A stretch of DNA of 64,000 nt from Desulfolutivibrio sulfoxidireducens (GCF_013376475.1 NZ_CP045508.1:1485501-1549500); one strand, 5' to 3'; positions 17,867 through 29,459 are shown, counted from the first letter of the stretch. Notes: generated by a model not told the origin, from the letters alone. Made by a program: numbers and translations.

Positions 17867-19051
17867 GTGAACGCGCGCCTTCTCCACCTGATCCAGTCCG
17901 CCCTGTTCGTCGCCATCCTGGGGGCGCCCATGGCCGCCGCGTATTGGGGGCTCGAACCGCCGGACATCCTGGCCACCGAGAACCGGACCCTGGCCGAGAT
18001 TCCAGGCCTTTCCCTGTTTTTCACCGACCCGGTGCACGGCGTCTCCCGTCTCAAGGCCGCCTTCGCGGACCGGTTCCCCCTGCGCCAGACCCTCATCCGG
18101 GCCGGCAACCGCCTGCGTCTGGCCGTCTTCGGGGAGTCCCCGGTCTCCGGGGTGATCGTCGGCCGCCAGGGCTGGCTGTATTATTCCCTGGAAAACGCCC
18201 TCAACGACCATCTCAACGTCATGAACCTGCCGCCGATCCTTCAGGACGACATGGTCCGGACGCTGGTCGAACGCCGGGACCGCCTGGCCGCCCGGGGCAT
18301 CGCCTTTTATGTGCTGGTGCCGCCGGACAAGCACACCGTGTATCCCGAATTCCTGCCCCCATACGTCCGGGTCCTGCGGCCCCGTTCGCGCCTGGACATC
18401 CTGAAAGAGCGCCTCGCGGATGCCGGGATCGCCATACTCGACGTGCGCGACGAGCTTGCCCGGGCCAAGACCGTGCGCCGGGCCTACTGGAAGACCGACA
18501 CCCACTGGAACGACTGGGGGGCCTTTACGGCCGCGAAAAAGCTCATCGACACCCTGCGGGCGCGATTTCCGGATATCCCGCCCCTGTGCGAGAACGACTT
18601 CGACGTGGTGGAAACCGTGGTTCCGGGCGGGGACCTGGCCGGGATGCTGCTTCTGCCGGATCTGTTGCCGGAGACGGACATCCGGCTGATCCCCAGGGAT
18701 CCCAATGCCTTCGGTCAGCGGGCCGTGTTCGGCGCGCCGCGCCCCTACGCCGATCCGGCCAACCACCCGGAACGGGCCATGGTGGTGGCCGAGACCGGGG
18801 AGAGGGGTCTCCCGAAGGCCCTTTTTTTCCGCGATTCCTTTTCCTCGGCCATGATTCCCTTTCTGGCCGGGCGTTTCCAGAGCGCCGTGTTCCTGTGGAC
18901 CCACGCCTATCATCCGGACATCGTGGCCGCCGAGCGGCCCGACGTGGTGGTCCTGGAGGTGGTGGAACGCTACCAGTACGCCTTTTGCCTGGAAAATCCC
19001 CCCGAACCCTCATGGTCCGGGGCCGCCTCCCCAACGCCGCCCGGGTTCTGA
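17867..19051 (+). CDS. AlgJ/AlgX-like periplasmic O-acetyltransferase
   Basis: Protein of 394 residues with an N-terminal membrane anchor or signal (about 4-24) and an SGNH-type domain. The catalytic D211-T-H213-W motif sits in KTDTHWNDWGA and the nucleophile S324 in FRDSFSS. This is the arrangement of AlgJ/AlgX, which take an acetyl group from AlgI-type MBOATs and place it on a polysaccharide in the periplasm. Translation starts at a GTG directly after the MBOAT stop. A terminator follows, so the unit is two genes. Confidence 0.88.
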   Translation: MNARLLHLIQSALFVAILGAPMAAAYWGLEPPDILATENRTLAEIPGLSLFFTDPVHGVSRLKAAFADRFPLRQTLIRAGNRLRLAVFGESPVSGVIVGRQGWLYYSLENALNDHLNVMNLPPILQDDMVRTLVERRDRLAARGIAFYVLVPPDKHTVYPEFLPPYVRVLRPRSRLDILKERLADAGIAILDVRDELARAKTVRRAYWKTDTHWNDWGAFTAAKKLIDTLRARFPDIPPLCENDFDVVETVVPGGDLAGMLLLPDLLPETDIRLIPRDPNAFGQRAVFGAPRPYADPANHPERAMVVAETGERGLPKALFFRDSFSSAMIPFLAGRFQSAVFLWTHAYHPDIVAAERPDVVVLEVVERYQYAFCLENPPEPSWSGAASPTPPGF

Positions 19052-19095
19052 CCGGCCGGCAGAATTTTCCTCCCCCTCTCTCCGGGACCGGGCGC

Positions 19096-19121
19096 AAAAG
19101 GCCGGCCGGGCCGGCTTTTTT
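19096..19121 (+). terminator. Terminator of the MBOAT-AlgJ unit
   Basis: GCCGGC pairs with a second GCCGGC, flanked by AAAA on the left and followed by TTTTTT. It lies about 45 bases after the AlgJ-like stop. Confidence 0.8.
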
Positions 19122-19286
19122 CCCGCGCATTCCCCGGTTTTTCCATGTCGGGCGACCGTCAGGGACGGCCTTTGGGCCTTGCGGTCCGGAATATGCTTTT
19201 CCCGGAGCAACGCGCTTTTCCGTAGTCAAGGCGGCATTTTTTTCATCCCAGGGAGTAAGGGAAGTCATCAACACCGGAGCTTCACC

Positions 19287-19757
19287 ATGGACGTCAGCAG
19301 CATCTTGTCGGGAACCACCTACGCCTCGGCGATCGAATCCATCACCACAAAGAGCGGCGACGACGATTCGTCGTCCAGTTCCAGCACCACCTCCAGCACG
19401 GATACCGTGACCATTTCCGATGCGGCCAAGCAACTGGCGGAGATTCTCTCCAACGCCACGGGCGAGGCGGATTCCAGCACGAGCAGCGACAGCGGCGGCG
19501 AGGATGCAAGCGGCTCCTCCACCGATTCCTCCAGCGCCAGCGGAGGCGCCAGCGGCAGCGGCAGCAGTGACAGTTCGGAATCCGTCGAGGACCTCGAGGC
19601 CCAGATCGAGGAATTGCAGGGAAAGATCCTCCAGGTGCAGGAACAGGACATTCCCGACGCGACAAAGCAGCCCATCGTGGCCGGATTGCAGGCCCAGATC
19701 TCAAGCCTGCAGCAACAGGTTTCCCAGCTTAAGTCCTCCAGCGCCAAGAGCGCCTAG
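19287..19757 (+). CDS. Ser-rich coiled-coil protein, FlxA-like
   Basis: The 156-residue product starts MDVSSILSGTTYASAIESIT, runs through a long Ser/Thr/Gly/Asp low-complexity stretch (about 24-108, including DTVTISDAAKQLAEIL), and ends in a Gln-rich coiled coil (about 110-150, IEELQGKILQVQ). The layout recalls FlxA-like and flagellin-export-associated proteins, where a DTVxISxxAxxLA motif is common. The function is unknown. There is no signal peptide. It is monocistronic, with a weak GGAG upstream and a hairpin terminator downstream. Confidence 0.75.
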   Translation: MDVSSILSGTTYASAIESITTKSGDDDSSSSSSTTSSTDTVTISDAAKQLAEILSNATGEADSSTSSDSGGEDASGSSTDSSSASGGASGSGSSDSSESVEDLEAQIEELQGKILQVQEQDIPDATKQPIVAGLQAQISSLQQQVSQLKSSSAKSA

Positions 19758-19818
19758 TCTTGTGTTCCTCAAAGAACAGGGAGGTTGAGGGATCGCCGGT
19801 TCCGTCGCGGCCATCTTG

Positions 19819-19860
19819 CCGGGAGCATCCATAACCAAAAGGAATGCTCCCGGTTCTTGT
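19819..19860 (+). terminator. Terminator of the FlxA-like gene
   Basis: CCGGGAGCATCC pairs with GAATGCTCCCGG (one G-T or mismatch pair) around an 11-base loop, followed by TTCTTGTT. It lies 60 bases after the stop. Confidence 0.7.
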
Positions 19861-19924
19861 TCCGATGTGCCTGCAACCTATCGAAATCAGGCAAAATCAT
19901 GAGCGCCTGGCCACGACGGCGCGG

Positions 19925-20515
19925 TCACAGGGTGGCGATCAGATCCACGGCTGCGGCCAGGTCCCGGGCCACGGCGTCGGGCTGGCCCGGGGCGGGGTCG
20001 GGCAGGATGACGTGTGATCCGGCCAGGGGCGGCAGGCCGAGTTTTCGGGCCTCGTTACGGCCGTGTCCGGTGAGCGCCAGGATGGTCAACCGCGCGCCCA
20101 GGGCCTGGCCGAAGGCGATGTCCGAGGCCTTGTCGCCGATGACGGCGGTGGTCGCGGCCTGGAGGGTGTGGCGGGCGCGCAGCATGTCCCATTGTCCGGT
20201 CCGGGGTTTGCGGCAGGCGCAGCCGGCGTCCGGGGCGTGGGGGCAGAAGGTCGCGTCCGTCAGATGGACGCCGTGCTCGGCCAGAAGGTCCATCAGGCGG
20301 GTGTGAACGGCCAGATAGTCGGCCTCGGTGAAATAGCCCCGGCCGAGGCCGGACTGGTTGGAGACGAGAAAAAGGCGCATCCCGGCCGATTGCAGCCTGG
20401 CCAGGGCCTGTGCCGCGCCGGGGATGAGCCGGACCCGGGCCGGGTCGCCCAGATAGTGTTCGTCCTCGATGACCGTGCCGTCGCGGTCGAGAAGGACGGC
20501 TTCGATGTCGGACAT
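19925..20515 (-). CDS. gmhB: D-glycero-D-manno-heptose-1,7-bisphosphate 7-phosphatase (GmhB-type HAD)
   Basis: HAD phosphatase of 196 residues. The nucleophile loop is D10-x-D12-GT, VSNQSG is motif II, and the zinc-binding insert that marks GmhB and histidinol-phosphatase relatives is C91-x-H93-x5-C99-x-C101. GDKASDIAFG is the motif IV Asp pair. GmhB acts in ADP-heptose synthesis for the LPS core. It lies downstream of, and in the same direction as, the 1469-residue membrane protein gene, 49 bases apart. Confidence 0.86.
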   Translation of the reverse strand: MSDIEAVLLDRDGTVIEDEHYLGDPARVRLIPGAAQALARLQSAGMRLFLVSNQSGLGRGYFTEADYLAVHTRLMDLLAEHGVHLTDATFCPHAPDAGCACRKPRTGQWDMLRARHTLQAATTAVIGDKASDIAFGQALGARLTILALTGHGRNEARKLGLPPLAGSHVILPDPAPGQPDAVARDLAAAVDLIATL

Positions 20516-20563
20516 GGCGGTTTCGGGCCGGGGACGGGCGCGACAGGGCCGCGTCCCCCGGTG

Positions 20564-23500
20564 TTATGGATTGTTCCGGTCGGTTTTTTGGGGAGGCGGG
20601 GACGCATCGTCCCTCGGCGCGTGCGGTGGGCGCGACAGGCGCGGCAGACGCACCACCGGCCTGCGCCATGCCCCGCCGTCCGTGAAGCGCGCTACCCCCC
20701 ACTTGAGCCAGGACAAAAGCGCCAGGGCCATCCACAAGGACCAGGCCAGCATGGCCAGCCGATAGGCCACAAGCGGCGCGCTGACCACCATGGTCTCCGG
20801 GATCGTCCCGGCCACACGGTCGAAGGTGAAACGCAAAAGCCGGGCCGTGGAGCCGTTTCCGGCCACCTGCATGAGCGGGTCGCCCAGAAGTCCGCGCTCG
20901 ATGGCCGTGTACAGGCGGGTAAGCCCGGCCAGGGTCAGGGCCACAAGCCCGGCCTGCATGGCATTGAAGGCGAACCATCCGTCCTTGGGCGCATAGCTGT
21001 GGCGAAGGCCCAGGGCGAAAAGCCAGGCCGCCGCCAGCATGGCCTCGGGCGAGGAGACCTGGGAAAGTCCCAGGGCCAGCAAAAACCACTGCCGCCTGGT
21101 CAGCGGCGTGGCCTGAAAGCCCCCCAGAATCAGGGCCGCCGCCAGGATGAAGGCCAGATAGCTCCAGAATCCCACCACCGGCGACAGCGGCGTATCCCCG
21201 AAGACCAGAAGGGTCCAGCGGTCCCGGGGGAGTTCCATGGCCACCCGCACGTTGACCGCCGCATGCCCCAGGTCCACGGCCGGGCTTACGAGCAGGGCGG
21301 AGACGCCCGTGTCCTGCCGCCAGGTGAGGCGCACCTCGTGAGCCCCGGGCTTGATCGGAAATTCCACCCGGCCTGGCGGGGCCTCGGCGTCCGGCCCGTC
21401 TTTCGCGGGGTCACTCCCATAGGCCGTTTCCCGGCCGTCCACCACAAGCTTGATGTCCGTGGCCCGGGGAGGCAGGGTCAGAACGTGGCGCCGCCCACTG
21501 GCCGCGCGCAGCCGCAGCGACAGGGTGCCCTCGGCCAGCCGGTCGCCCTGGGCCAGGCGGAGATCGGCCGTGTCGATGGTCAGGGTCTCGCCCGGCGCGG
21601 CCTGCGGTCGGGTGACGGCAAGCGTGAGCCGTTCCCCGGGCCAGGGGCGGTACACCGGGCGGCGCTGGCCCGAGGCGTCGAAGCCTTGGGACGGCGGCAC
21701 GCCCGTGGCCGCGACGTCCCAGATGGGCGAGGGGGAGATGGTCCAGGTCTCGACCCATGGCGCGTCCGCCGGGGCCGCAAGGACCGTTTCCGGGCGGATG
21801 TCCAGGCGCGAGCGCCAGGACAGGCGCTCCTGTCCGGGATCGAGGCTGACCAGGGCCTTGCCGTCTGTCGTCTTGACCGTCTCCCCGAGCACGGATTCGC
21901 CCGGCAAAAGGGGAATCTCCATCACCACCGCCTCCCCGGGCGGGCTCAGGCGCGTGACCTCGGTCACGGCGCTCCACGTCAGGCCCATCTCCAGGGTCCG
22001 CGCCACGTGCACAAAGGGGGCGAACCGGGCGGTCTCGGCCGGTTGCGCCGGTCGGTCGCCGGCCGCGGCCTTTTCCAGGCGGTCCAGGCGCACGGCGCGT
22101 TCCGGGGTCCCATCGGCGGAGAGCCCCCGGACCTGGAAGCCCGGGGCGCGCACGGTCAGGTTTTTGGGGACAAGCGGCCAGTCCACGGCAAAGGAGTCCG
22201 ACGCCGGAAGCGGCCCGGTGAGCATCACCCGGTGCGCGCCCTCGGACAAAAGCACATGGGGTGCGCCGTCGATTCGAAGCATCTCCGGGTTCTGTGCCTC
22301 ATCCGCCGTGACCGCGTCCGGACGCCAGCCGTCCGAGACGCGCGGCAGGGGCGCGGCGGTCTGGGTCAGGGCGTCCAGGGAGACCAGAAGCCGCAGGGTG
22401 TTCCCCTCGATCTCGATGGCCGCCCGGGGGCTTCCCAGGCAGGACGGGAAGCACGGCGCGGGTTCGATGAGCCGGGCCTTGTACCGCTCCAGGAGTTCGG
22501 GCGGCGGGAAGTGTTCGGCCACAGCCGGGGCGGCCGAGCAGGCCAGAAAAAGGACCGCCGCGCCGAGGGCGGCCCGCGTCGTGTCGGTCGGGGGCGGGGC
22601 CGTCCGGTCCGTGGGGGAGCGCCCGGCGGTGGCGAACCGGTCGCGGGCGGCCACGAAAAAAAGGGCCGTCAGCAGCAGGGCGCAGCGGGCCAAGGCCAAC
22701 AGCAGGTTGGCCCACGGCGGCACGAGCCACAGGCGTATGGTCTGATGCCTGGAGACGGGGCCGTCGAAGGACAGGCGCAGGGTGTGAAACGACCAGTCCG
22801 GAAGGCCCGGCCCGGTCTGGATCAGGGCCTCGGGATCGAAATCGAGGGCCGGGGATTTTTCCTTGGTCCGGGCCAGGGCCACGGCTCCCGGGGCCGGGGC
22901 CGGCGCGGGCCGTCCGCCCCGGGTCGGTTTGGCCATGAGCCTTTGGGCCGTCTCGGGCGCGGGGACGGGGGCCTCGTCCCCGGCGGACATGGTCTCGGCC
23001 TTCCGGGCGGTGTTGTCGGCCGCACCCGTGGCCATGGCCGGAAGAGGGGCCGCCCGGTCGGCCTGGGAATCGAGTTGGGGATGCAGCCCGGTCCGGATCT
23101 GGGCCGGAATGAAGATCGCTACGGACACGAGCATGATCAGCCAGGCCCCAAGGCGCAGAATGCCGGCCAGACGCCCGAACCACGGGGCGCGTTCGGACAC
23201 GGCCCGGGCCTGGGCCAGGCGGTGGATGGCCAGGGCGGCCAGAAAGAACAGCCAGACCAGGCCCGGGGCCTCGGGTTCGTGGTAGGCCAGGATCAGAAAC
23301 AGCAGCACGGCGGCCCCGGCGGCCTTGCCCGAGAGTCGGCAGGCGGCCAGCCCGGCCAGGAGGATCAGGAAAAGATCGAGCAGGGTGAAGCGCCCGAGCC
23401 AGGTCGGCCGGGCCTCGTCCGGGCCGAGGACGGCAAGCGTGGTCCAGCCGGGCGGCAGGCGCACCTCGGCCCGCAGGGAGGCCACGTCCGTGTCCAGGCC

Positions 23501-24973
23501 CACGGCCGGAAGGGTCCCGGAAAAGTCCTCGTAGCGGGACTCGGCCGTCAGCGAAATGTTCGAGCCGGCCAGAATCACCCCGGGGACCAGGGGCGGTTCC
23601 GACGCGTGCGGGGCGCCCGCAAGGTGCGGGCCGTCCCGTCCATCCGGCGGCAGCAGCACCACCGGCGCATCCCGCCCGGACAGGGTCACCCGGCCAAGGA
23701 CCCCGGGCGGCGGCATGGTCAGGGTCGATTTCCGACGCGTCTCGCCTTTGAGGCTGTCCCGGGCGGTCAGGCCCCGGCCGTTGAAATCGAGCCACAGGGT
23801 GCGCGAAAGCGCCAGGGAGTCGGGGCCCGGGGAAGGCTCGCCCCGGTGGGTCTCCACCAGGGAAAAAGGGGTCCCCGGGGTCATGGCGAAGGCCGAAAAG
23901 GATTTCCAGGCCTCGGGCAGGTCGGTGTTTCTGGGGTCGATGGGCGCGGGGCCGGCAATTTCCACCTCGCGCAGGTCCGGGGCCGGGGCAAAGGCCCAGA
24001 TTTCCGGGCCGAAGGGGCAATTCGCCGGGGCCAGTGCCGTGACCCGTCCAGGCAGCCGGGAGGTCACCTCCACCAGGAAATGGCCCGGACCGGCCTGGAC
24101 GAACAGGGTCCCGTCCGGCCCGAACGTCAGGGGCAGGGGGCTTGCGGCCCCAAGGGGCTCGGACCCCGGCGGCAGGACATGCTCGAGGACGAGCCGTCTG
24201 GCCATGCCCGAGACGTCCAGGGTCACGGCCGTGGTCACGGTCAGGGGCGATCCGTCGCGCACCAGGCGAAAGACCGTGACCGTCAGCGCGTCCCCGTCCC
24301 GCCTTTCGCCCTGGGCGGCGGCCGGGCGCAGCCGGCCGTCGGCGGACAGGTCAAAGGGCAGGGCCGCGCCGTTTCGGGTCATCTCCACGAGTCCGGTGCG
24401 GGGATCGATGAAAAAGACGTCCGGCTGGGAAAAAAAGGCCAGGCGGCCCTCGATGCGGTGCTCGCCGGGGGGCAGAAGCACCCGGGGCGTGTCGCCGGCG
24501 GCCGGGGCCGCGAAAGGAGTGACGCCGGGCGCGGCCTCGGCCACGGGCCAGGGTGTGCCGTCCAGGCGCACGTCCAGGGGCCAGGCCCGTTCGGCGCGCG
24601 GCAGTTCGACGAAGGCCCGGGCGTGGGCGGCCACGGTCAGGCTGAAGGCCGCGCCGGAGGCGTCCAGGGCCAGGACCAGGCGGGTCGGAAAGACGCACTG
24701 TCTGGCCGAGGGGTCGTTTCCGGTCGCAGGGCAGGCCTGTTCCGGGGCGTCGTGCAGCACCCAGTCCCGCCAGGCCGCAAGGGCCTCGGGCGCGCCCGTG
24801 TCCGGCGATGGCGGTTCGGCGTTTCGCCCCCGATCCCTCCCCTGGCCGTGCGGATCGGGCGTTTGAAGGGGCGCGGCGCAAAGCGTCGCGGCCGCGCCAA
24901 GCATCGCCAGGAAAACAAAGGCGGTCCACAACCCGAACCGGCGCGGTGGTCCGAAACGTGTTCCGATCGGCAT
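20564..24973 (-). CDS. Very large membrane protein of unknown function
   Basis: Product of 1469 residues. It starts with a signal-like segment (about 14-34), then a long beta-rich periplasmic region to about 560. Three or four membrane spans follow (about 565-670), then a Pro/Ala-rich linker, another span, and a second signal-like segment near 805-820 (AAVLFLACSAAPAVA). A second beta-rich region leads to C-terminal spans (about 1255-1440). The two beta-rich parts look related: each has a Cys-containing opening and a VLL(x)2GxHR turn. I do not recognise a named family. The downstream neighbour is gmhB. Codon use matches the surrounding chromosome. Confidence 0.8.
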   Translation of the reverse strand: MPIGTRFGPPRRFGLWTAFVFLAMLGAAATLCAAPLQTPDPHGQGRDRGRNAEPPSPDTGAPEALAAWRDWVLHDAPEQACPATGNDPSARQCVFPTRLVLALDASGAAFSLTVAAHARAFVELPRAERAWPLDVRLDGTPWPVAEAAPGVTPFAAPAAGDTPRVLLPPGEHRIEGRLAFFSQPDVFFIDPRTGLVEMTRNGAALPFDLSADGRLRPAAAQGERRDGDALTVTVFRLVRDGSPLTVTTAVTLDVSGMARRLVLEHVLPPGSEPLGAASPLPLTFGPDGTLFVQAGPGHFLVEVTSRLPGRVTALAPANCPFGPEIWAFAPAPDLREVEIAGPAPIDPRNTDLPEAWKSFSAFAMTPGTPFSLVETHRGEPSPGPDSLALSRTLWLDFNGRGLTARDSLKGETRRKSTLTMPPPGVLGRVTLSGRDAPVVLLPPDGRDGPHLAGAPHASEPPLVPGVILAGSNISLTAESRYEDFSGTLPAVGLDTDVASLRAEVRLPPGWTTLAVLGPDEARPTWLGRFTLLDLFLILLAGLAACRLSGKAAGAAVLLFLILAYHEPEAPGLVWLFFLAALAIHRLAQARAVSERAPWFGRLAGILRLGAWLIMLVSVAIFIPAQIRTGLHPQLDSQADRAAPLPAMATGAADNTARKAETMSAGDEAPVPAPETAQRLMAKPTRGGRPAPAPAPGAVALARTKEKSPALDFDPEALIQTGPGLPDWSFHTLRLSFDGPVSRHQTIRLWLVPPWANLLLALARCALLLTALFFVAARDRFATAGRSPTDRTAPPPTDTTRAALGAAVLFLACSAAPAVAEHFPPPELLERYKARLIEPAPCFPSCLGSPRAAIEIEGNTLRLLVSLDALTQTAAPLPRVSDGWRPDAVTADEAQNPEMLRIDGAPHVLLSEGAHRVMLTGPLPASDSFAVDWPLVPKNLTVRAPGFQVRGLSADGTPERAVRLDRLEKAAAGDRPAQPAETARFAPFVHVARTLEMGLTWSAVTEVTRLSPPGEAVVMEIPLLPGESVLGETVKTTDGKALVSLDPGQERLSWRSRLDIRPETVLAAPADAPWVETWTISPSPIWDVAATGVPPSQGFDASGQRRPVYRPWPGERLTLAVTRPQAAPGETLTIDTADLRLAQGDRLAEGTLSLRLRAASGRRHVLTLPPRATDIKLVVDGRETAYGSDPAKDGPDAEAPPGRVEFPIKPGAHEVRLTWRQDTGVSALLVSPAVDLGHAAVNVRVAMELPRDRWTLLVFGDTPLSPVVGFWSYLAFILAAALILGGFQATPLTRRQWFLLALGLSQVSSPEAMLAAAWLFALGLRHSYAPKDGWFAFNAMQAGLVALTLAGLTRLYTAIERGLLGDPLMQVAGNGSTARLLRFTFDRVAGTIPETMVVSAPLVAYRLAMLAWSLWMALALLSWLKWGVARFTDGGAWRRPVVRLPRLSRPPHAPRDDASPPPQKTDRNNP

Positions 24974-25202
24974 GGCGGGCCCCCCGGGAAGTCGGACATC
25001 ACAGGCCGCGCACGGCGCGAAGCGACGCCCATAGACTGCCTACCCCATGCCGGGGCGCGCTGTCCAATCCAAAGCGCCGGGAGAGCCCTCGCGGGGCTGG
25101 CGCTGTGGTCAATACGGAACGGCGGGTTCGGGACCGATCCCGGGGAAAGAGGAAAAAATCATTTATCCCAAGGGACTAAAGCCGGTTATGACGGACGTGG
25201 CC

Positions 25203-25231
25203 TTGACAGGCGCCCATGCCGTTGTTACCCG
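25203..25231 (+). promoter_or_regulatory. Probable sigma-70 promoter of hrcA
   Basis: A consensus -35 TTGACA at 25203-25208 is followed after about 17 bases by a weak -10 (TTACCC, 25226-25231). The CIRCE operator begins immediately after, where bound HrcA would block transcription. Confidence 0.5.
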
Positions 25232-25232
25232 T

Positions 25233-25259
25233 CTGGCACTCTTCGCACGAGAGTGCCAA
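25233..25259. promoter_or_regulatory. CIRCE operator (HrcA site)
   Basis: CTGGCACTC, nine spacer bases, then GAGTGCCAA: a close match to the CIRCE consensus TTAGCACTC-N9-GAGTGCTAA, with GGCACTC/GAGTGCC fully complementary. It lies 12 bases before the hrcA ATG and predicts autoregulation and heat induction of the hrcA-grpE-dnaK unit. Confidence 0.93.
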
Positions 25260-25271
25260 CCGAGGGACGAC

Positions 25272-26303
25272 ATGCCGCTTCTTGAACGCGAACGCCAGGT
25301 GCTGACCACCATCGTCGAGTCCTATATCGTCGACGCCGCGCCCGTGGGATCGCGCACCGTGGCCAAAAAAAGCGGCCTGAACCTGTCTCCGGCCTCCATC
25401 CGCAACATCATGGCCGATTTGACCGAGCAGGGCTACCTGGAACAGCCCCACGCCTCGGCCGGACGCGTCCCCTCGGCCCGGGCCTTTCGCCTGTACATCA
25501 ACGAGGTCATGCGCGTAAGGCCCCTGGCCGAGTCCCAGAAAAACAGGATCGCGGGGCTTCTCGGGACCGCCGGTCCGGAACTCGGGGACATCCTGCGCCA
25601 GGCCTCGCGCATTCTCTCCGGACACTCCCTCCAGGTCAGCCTGGTCATCGCCCCCAGGCACGCCGACGCCCGCTGGAAACGCATCGAATTCACCCTGATC
25701 AAACCCGGGCTGGTCATGGCCGTCTTGATCCTGCAGGGGGGCATGGTTTTGGACCGGCTTTTGGAGACCAGCCCCGACATCACCGCCGACGATCTGACCA
25801 CCTCGGCCAATTACCTGAACCACCTCTTCGGGGATATGACCGTGTCCGAGGTGCGTTCCAAGCTCGTGGCCGAATTGCGCAAGGCCGAGACCCAGTTCGG
25901 CGAGTTGTACCGCCGGGCCCTGAAGATGGCCGTGGAGGCCTTCGAGCCCGAGAGCCGGCGGGAGCTTTTCGTGGACGGCACGTCCAACATCCTGACCCAG
26001 CCCGAATTCTCCGACGTGTCCCGCATGGGCGAACTCTTTCGGGTCCTGGAAAATCATACCAAGCTTTTGGAGCTTTTGGACAAAAGCATGGACGAATTCA
26101 AAACCGTGTTTATTCTGGGCGAGGAATCGGATCTGGAGTCCTTTCGGGACCTGGGGTCCATTTCCACGCCCTACGGCCCGTCCGAGCATCCCCTGGGGGC
26201 CTTGGGGGTCATCGGTCCGGTGCGCATGGACTATGCCAGGCTCGCGCCGGTTCTGAACTTCACGGCCAGGGTCCTGACCAGGATGCTCGACCGGCGGTTC
26301 TGA
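25272..26303 (+). CDS. hrcA: Heat-inducible transcription repressor HrcA
   Basis: Repressor of 343 residues. The N terminus LLERERQVLTTIVESYI with APVGSRTVAKKSGLNLSPASIRNIMADL is the winged-helix domain of HrcA, and GYLEQPHASAGRVPSARAFRLYI is the family hallmark. It binds CIRCE and is released on heat shock when GroE is titrated. The start at 25272 follows the operator; the frame extends further upstream through the operator itself and cannot be coding there. It heads a heat-shock unit with grpE and dnaK. Confidence 0.96.
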   Translation: MPLLERERQVLTTIVESYIVDAAPVGSRTVAKKSGLNLSPASIRNIMADLTEQGYLEQPHASAGRVPSARAFRLYINEVMRVRPLAESQKNRIAGLLGTAGPELGDILRQASRILSGHSLQVSLVIAPRHADARWKRIEFTLIKPGLVMAVLILQGGMVLDRLLETSPDITADDLTTSANYLNHLFGDMTVSEVRSKLVAELRKAETQFGELYRRALKMAVEAFEPESRRELFVDGTSNILTQPEFSDVSRMGELFRVLENHTKLLELLDKSMDEFKTVFILGEESDLESFRDLGSISTPYGPSEHPLGALGVIGPVRMDYARLAPVLNFTARVLTRMLDRRF

Positions 26304-26461
26304 CCACCAGGGACAGTGGCGGGCGTATCCCCGTTTTGTGGGCCCGATGTCCGGGCCGGGACCGGCGCCGCGACACGGCGCGGGATGTTTCGCGTCCCGG
26401 GACGTGACCGCGCGTCCCGGTCCGGACGCGGGTTGAAATCACGACAAGGAGCATGCCCGGA

Positions 26462-26992
26462 ATGGAGCACAACGAGGAAAAAGTGAAGGCCGGCGTCCCC
26501 GGGAGCGAAGCCGCCGACGAGGCCGCCACCCTGGATCCGGCCCTGGAACTGGCCCGCTGCCGCGAGGAGCTGGCCGCCGAGACCGAGCGCCGGCTGTATA
26601 TTCTGGCCGAATCCGAGAATCTGAAAAAGCGGCTGGTCAAGGAGAAGGAGGAGTATTTCAAATACGCCACCGAGAACATCGTCTCCGAACTGCTGCCGGT
26701 CCTGGACAATCTGGAACTGGCCCTGGTGCATGGCCGGGGCGCTCCGGCCTGCAAGGATCTGGTCATGGGTGTGGACATGACCCGCAAGGTGTTTCTGGAC
26801 ATCCTGGGCAGGCATGGGGTGGAGGAGTTCGGCGCGCCGGGAGAGGAGTTCAATCCCGAACATCACGAGGCGCTTGGCGTGGAAGAGGCCCCGGATGTCC
26901 CGCGAAACCACGTCAGCAGGGTGATGCAGAAGGGCTACCGGCTGCGCGGACGCCTCTTGCGGCCGGCCAAGGTCATGGTGCGGCAGGGATAA
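26462..26992 (+). CDS. grpE: Nucleotide exchange factor GrpE
   Basis: Product of 176 residues. The acidic N terminus is followed by a long helix (about 28-90) with [20 protein letters not shown], then the four-helix part and the beta domain ending [25 protein letters not shown]. It promotes ADP release from DnaK. The AAGGAG lies ten bases from the ATG at 26462; an ATG at 26453 is only one base away from it and is less likely. The 150-base spacer after hrcA holds GC-rich hairpins that may tune relative expression. Confidence 0.94.
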   Translation: MEHNEEKVKAGVPGSEAADEAATLDPALELARCREELAAETERRLYILAESENLKKRLVKEKEEYFKYATENIVSELLPVLDNLELALVHGRGAPACKDLVMGVDMTRKVFLDILGRHGVEEFGAPGEEFNPEHHEALGVEEAPDVPRNHVSRVMQKGYRLRGRLLRPAKVMVRQG

Positions 26993-27108
26993 AATCCGCT
27001 GTGGCCCTTTACTCCGGTCAAGGCGGTCTTATAACTCAAAATTGTTCGGATGCGGCGAGGGCGAACGCCCCGCGTCCGACCGAAAGAAGAAAGAGGAAGG
27101 AGGATTCT

Positions 27109-29040
<1,932 letters not shown>

Positions 29041-29066
29041 CGCGCCGTACGACGCGTGCTATGATC

Positions 29067-29100
29067 GCCCCCGGCCATGGGATGTCCATGGCCGGGGGCT
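29067..29100 (+). terminator. dnaK terminator (copy 1 of a duplicated hairpin)
   Basis: A 14-bp perfect stem (GCCCCCGGCCATGG and its complement) with a 5-base loop, followed by CTTGACTTTG rather than a long T run. The same 33 bases recur exactly at 29461-29493. Confidence 0.75.
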
Positions 29101-29134
29101 TGACTTTGAAAGTCCCCGTGCGCATGGTGAATTC

Positions 29135-29407
29135 ATGACCACTACCACCTTCGACACCCTGGCGTTCGCCAAACGGCTCATGGAGGCGGGCTTCACCGAA
29201 AGGCAGGCCGAGGCCCAGGTCACGGTGTTGCGCGAGATTGTGGAATCGGAACTGGCGACCAAGCGGGATCTGCGGGAACTCGAACTGCGCCTGACGGCGG
29301 AGATGGTCAAGGTCAACGCCGAGACCAAGGCCGACATCCTGAAGTGGGTGGCCGGGATGCTGGTGGCCCAGGCCGCGCTGATCGCCGCGTTGGTGAAGCT
29401 TTTGTAA
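29135..29407 (+). CDS. Small coiled-coil membrane-anchored protein, DUF1640-like
   Basis: The 90-residue product starts FDTLAFAKRLMEAGFTERQAEAQ, continues as a heptad-like helix (ATKRDLRELELRLTAEM), and ends with one hydrophobic segment (about 68-89, VAGMLVAQAALIAALVKLL). This is the plan of the DUF1640/CCDC90-like bacterial proteins, often found near mobile or toxin-antitoxin loci. The function is unknown. No strong ribosome-binding site is visible. It is bracketed by two copies of the same terminator hairpin, which suggests insertion by duplication. Confidence 0.78.
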   Translation: MTTTTFDTLAFAKRLMEAGFTERQAEAQVTVLREIVESELATKRDLRELELRLTAEMVKVNAETKADILKWVAGMLVAQAALIAALVKLL

Positions 29408-29459
29408 GGCGGGGCTCTTGTAACGGGAATCGGACGCGAGGCCGCGTCATGAAAGAATG

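Noticed and set aside
20063-25285. 1740-codon plus-strand frame
   Set aside because: Gly/Arg/Gln-rich antisense shadow of gmhB and the 1469-residue gene, created by the GC-rich codon pattern.
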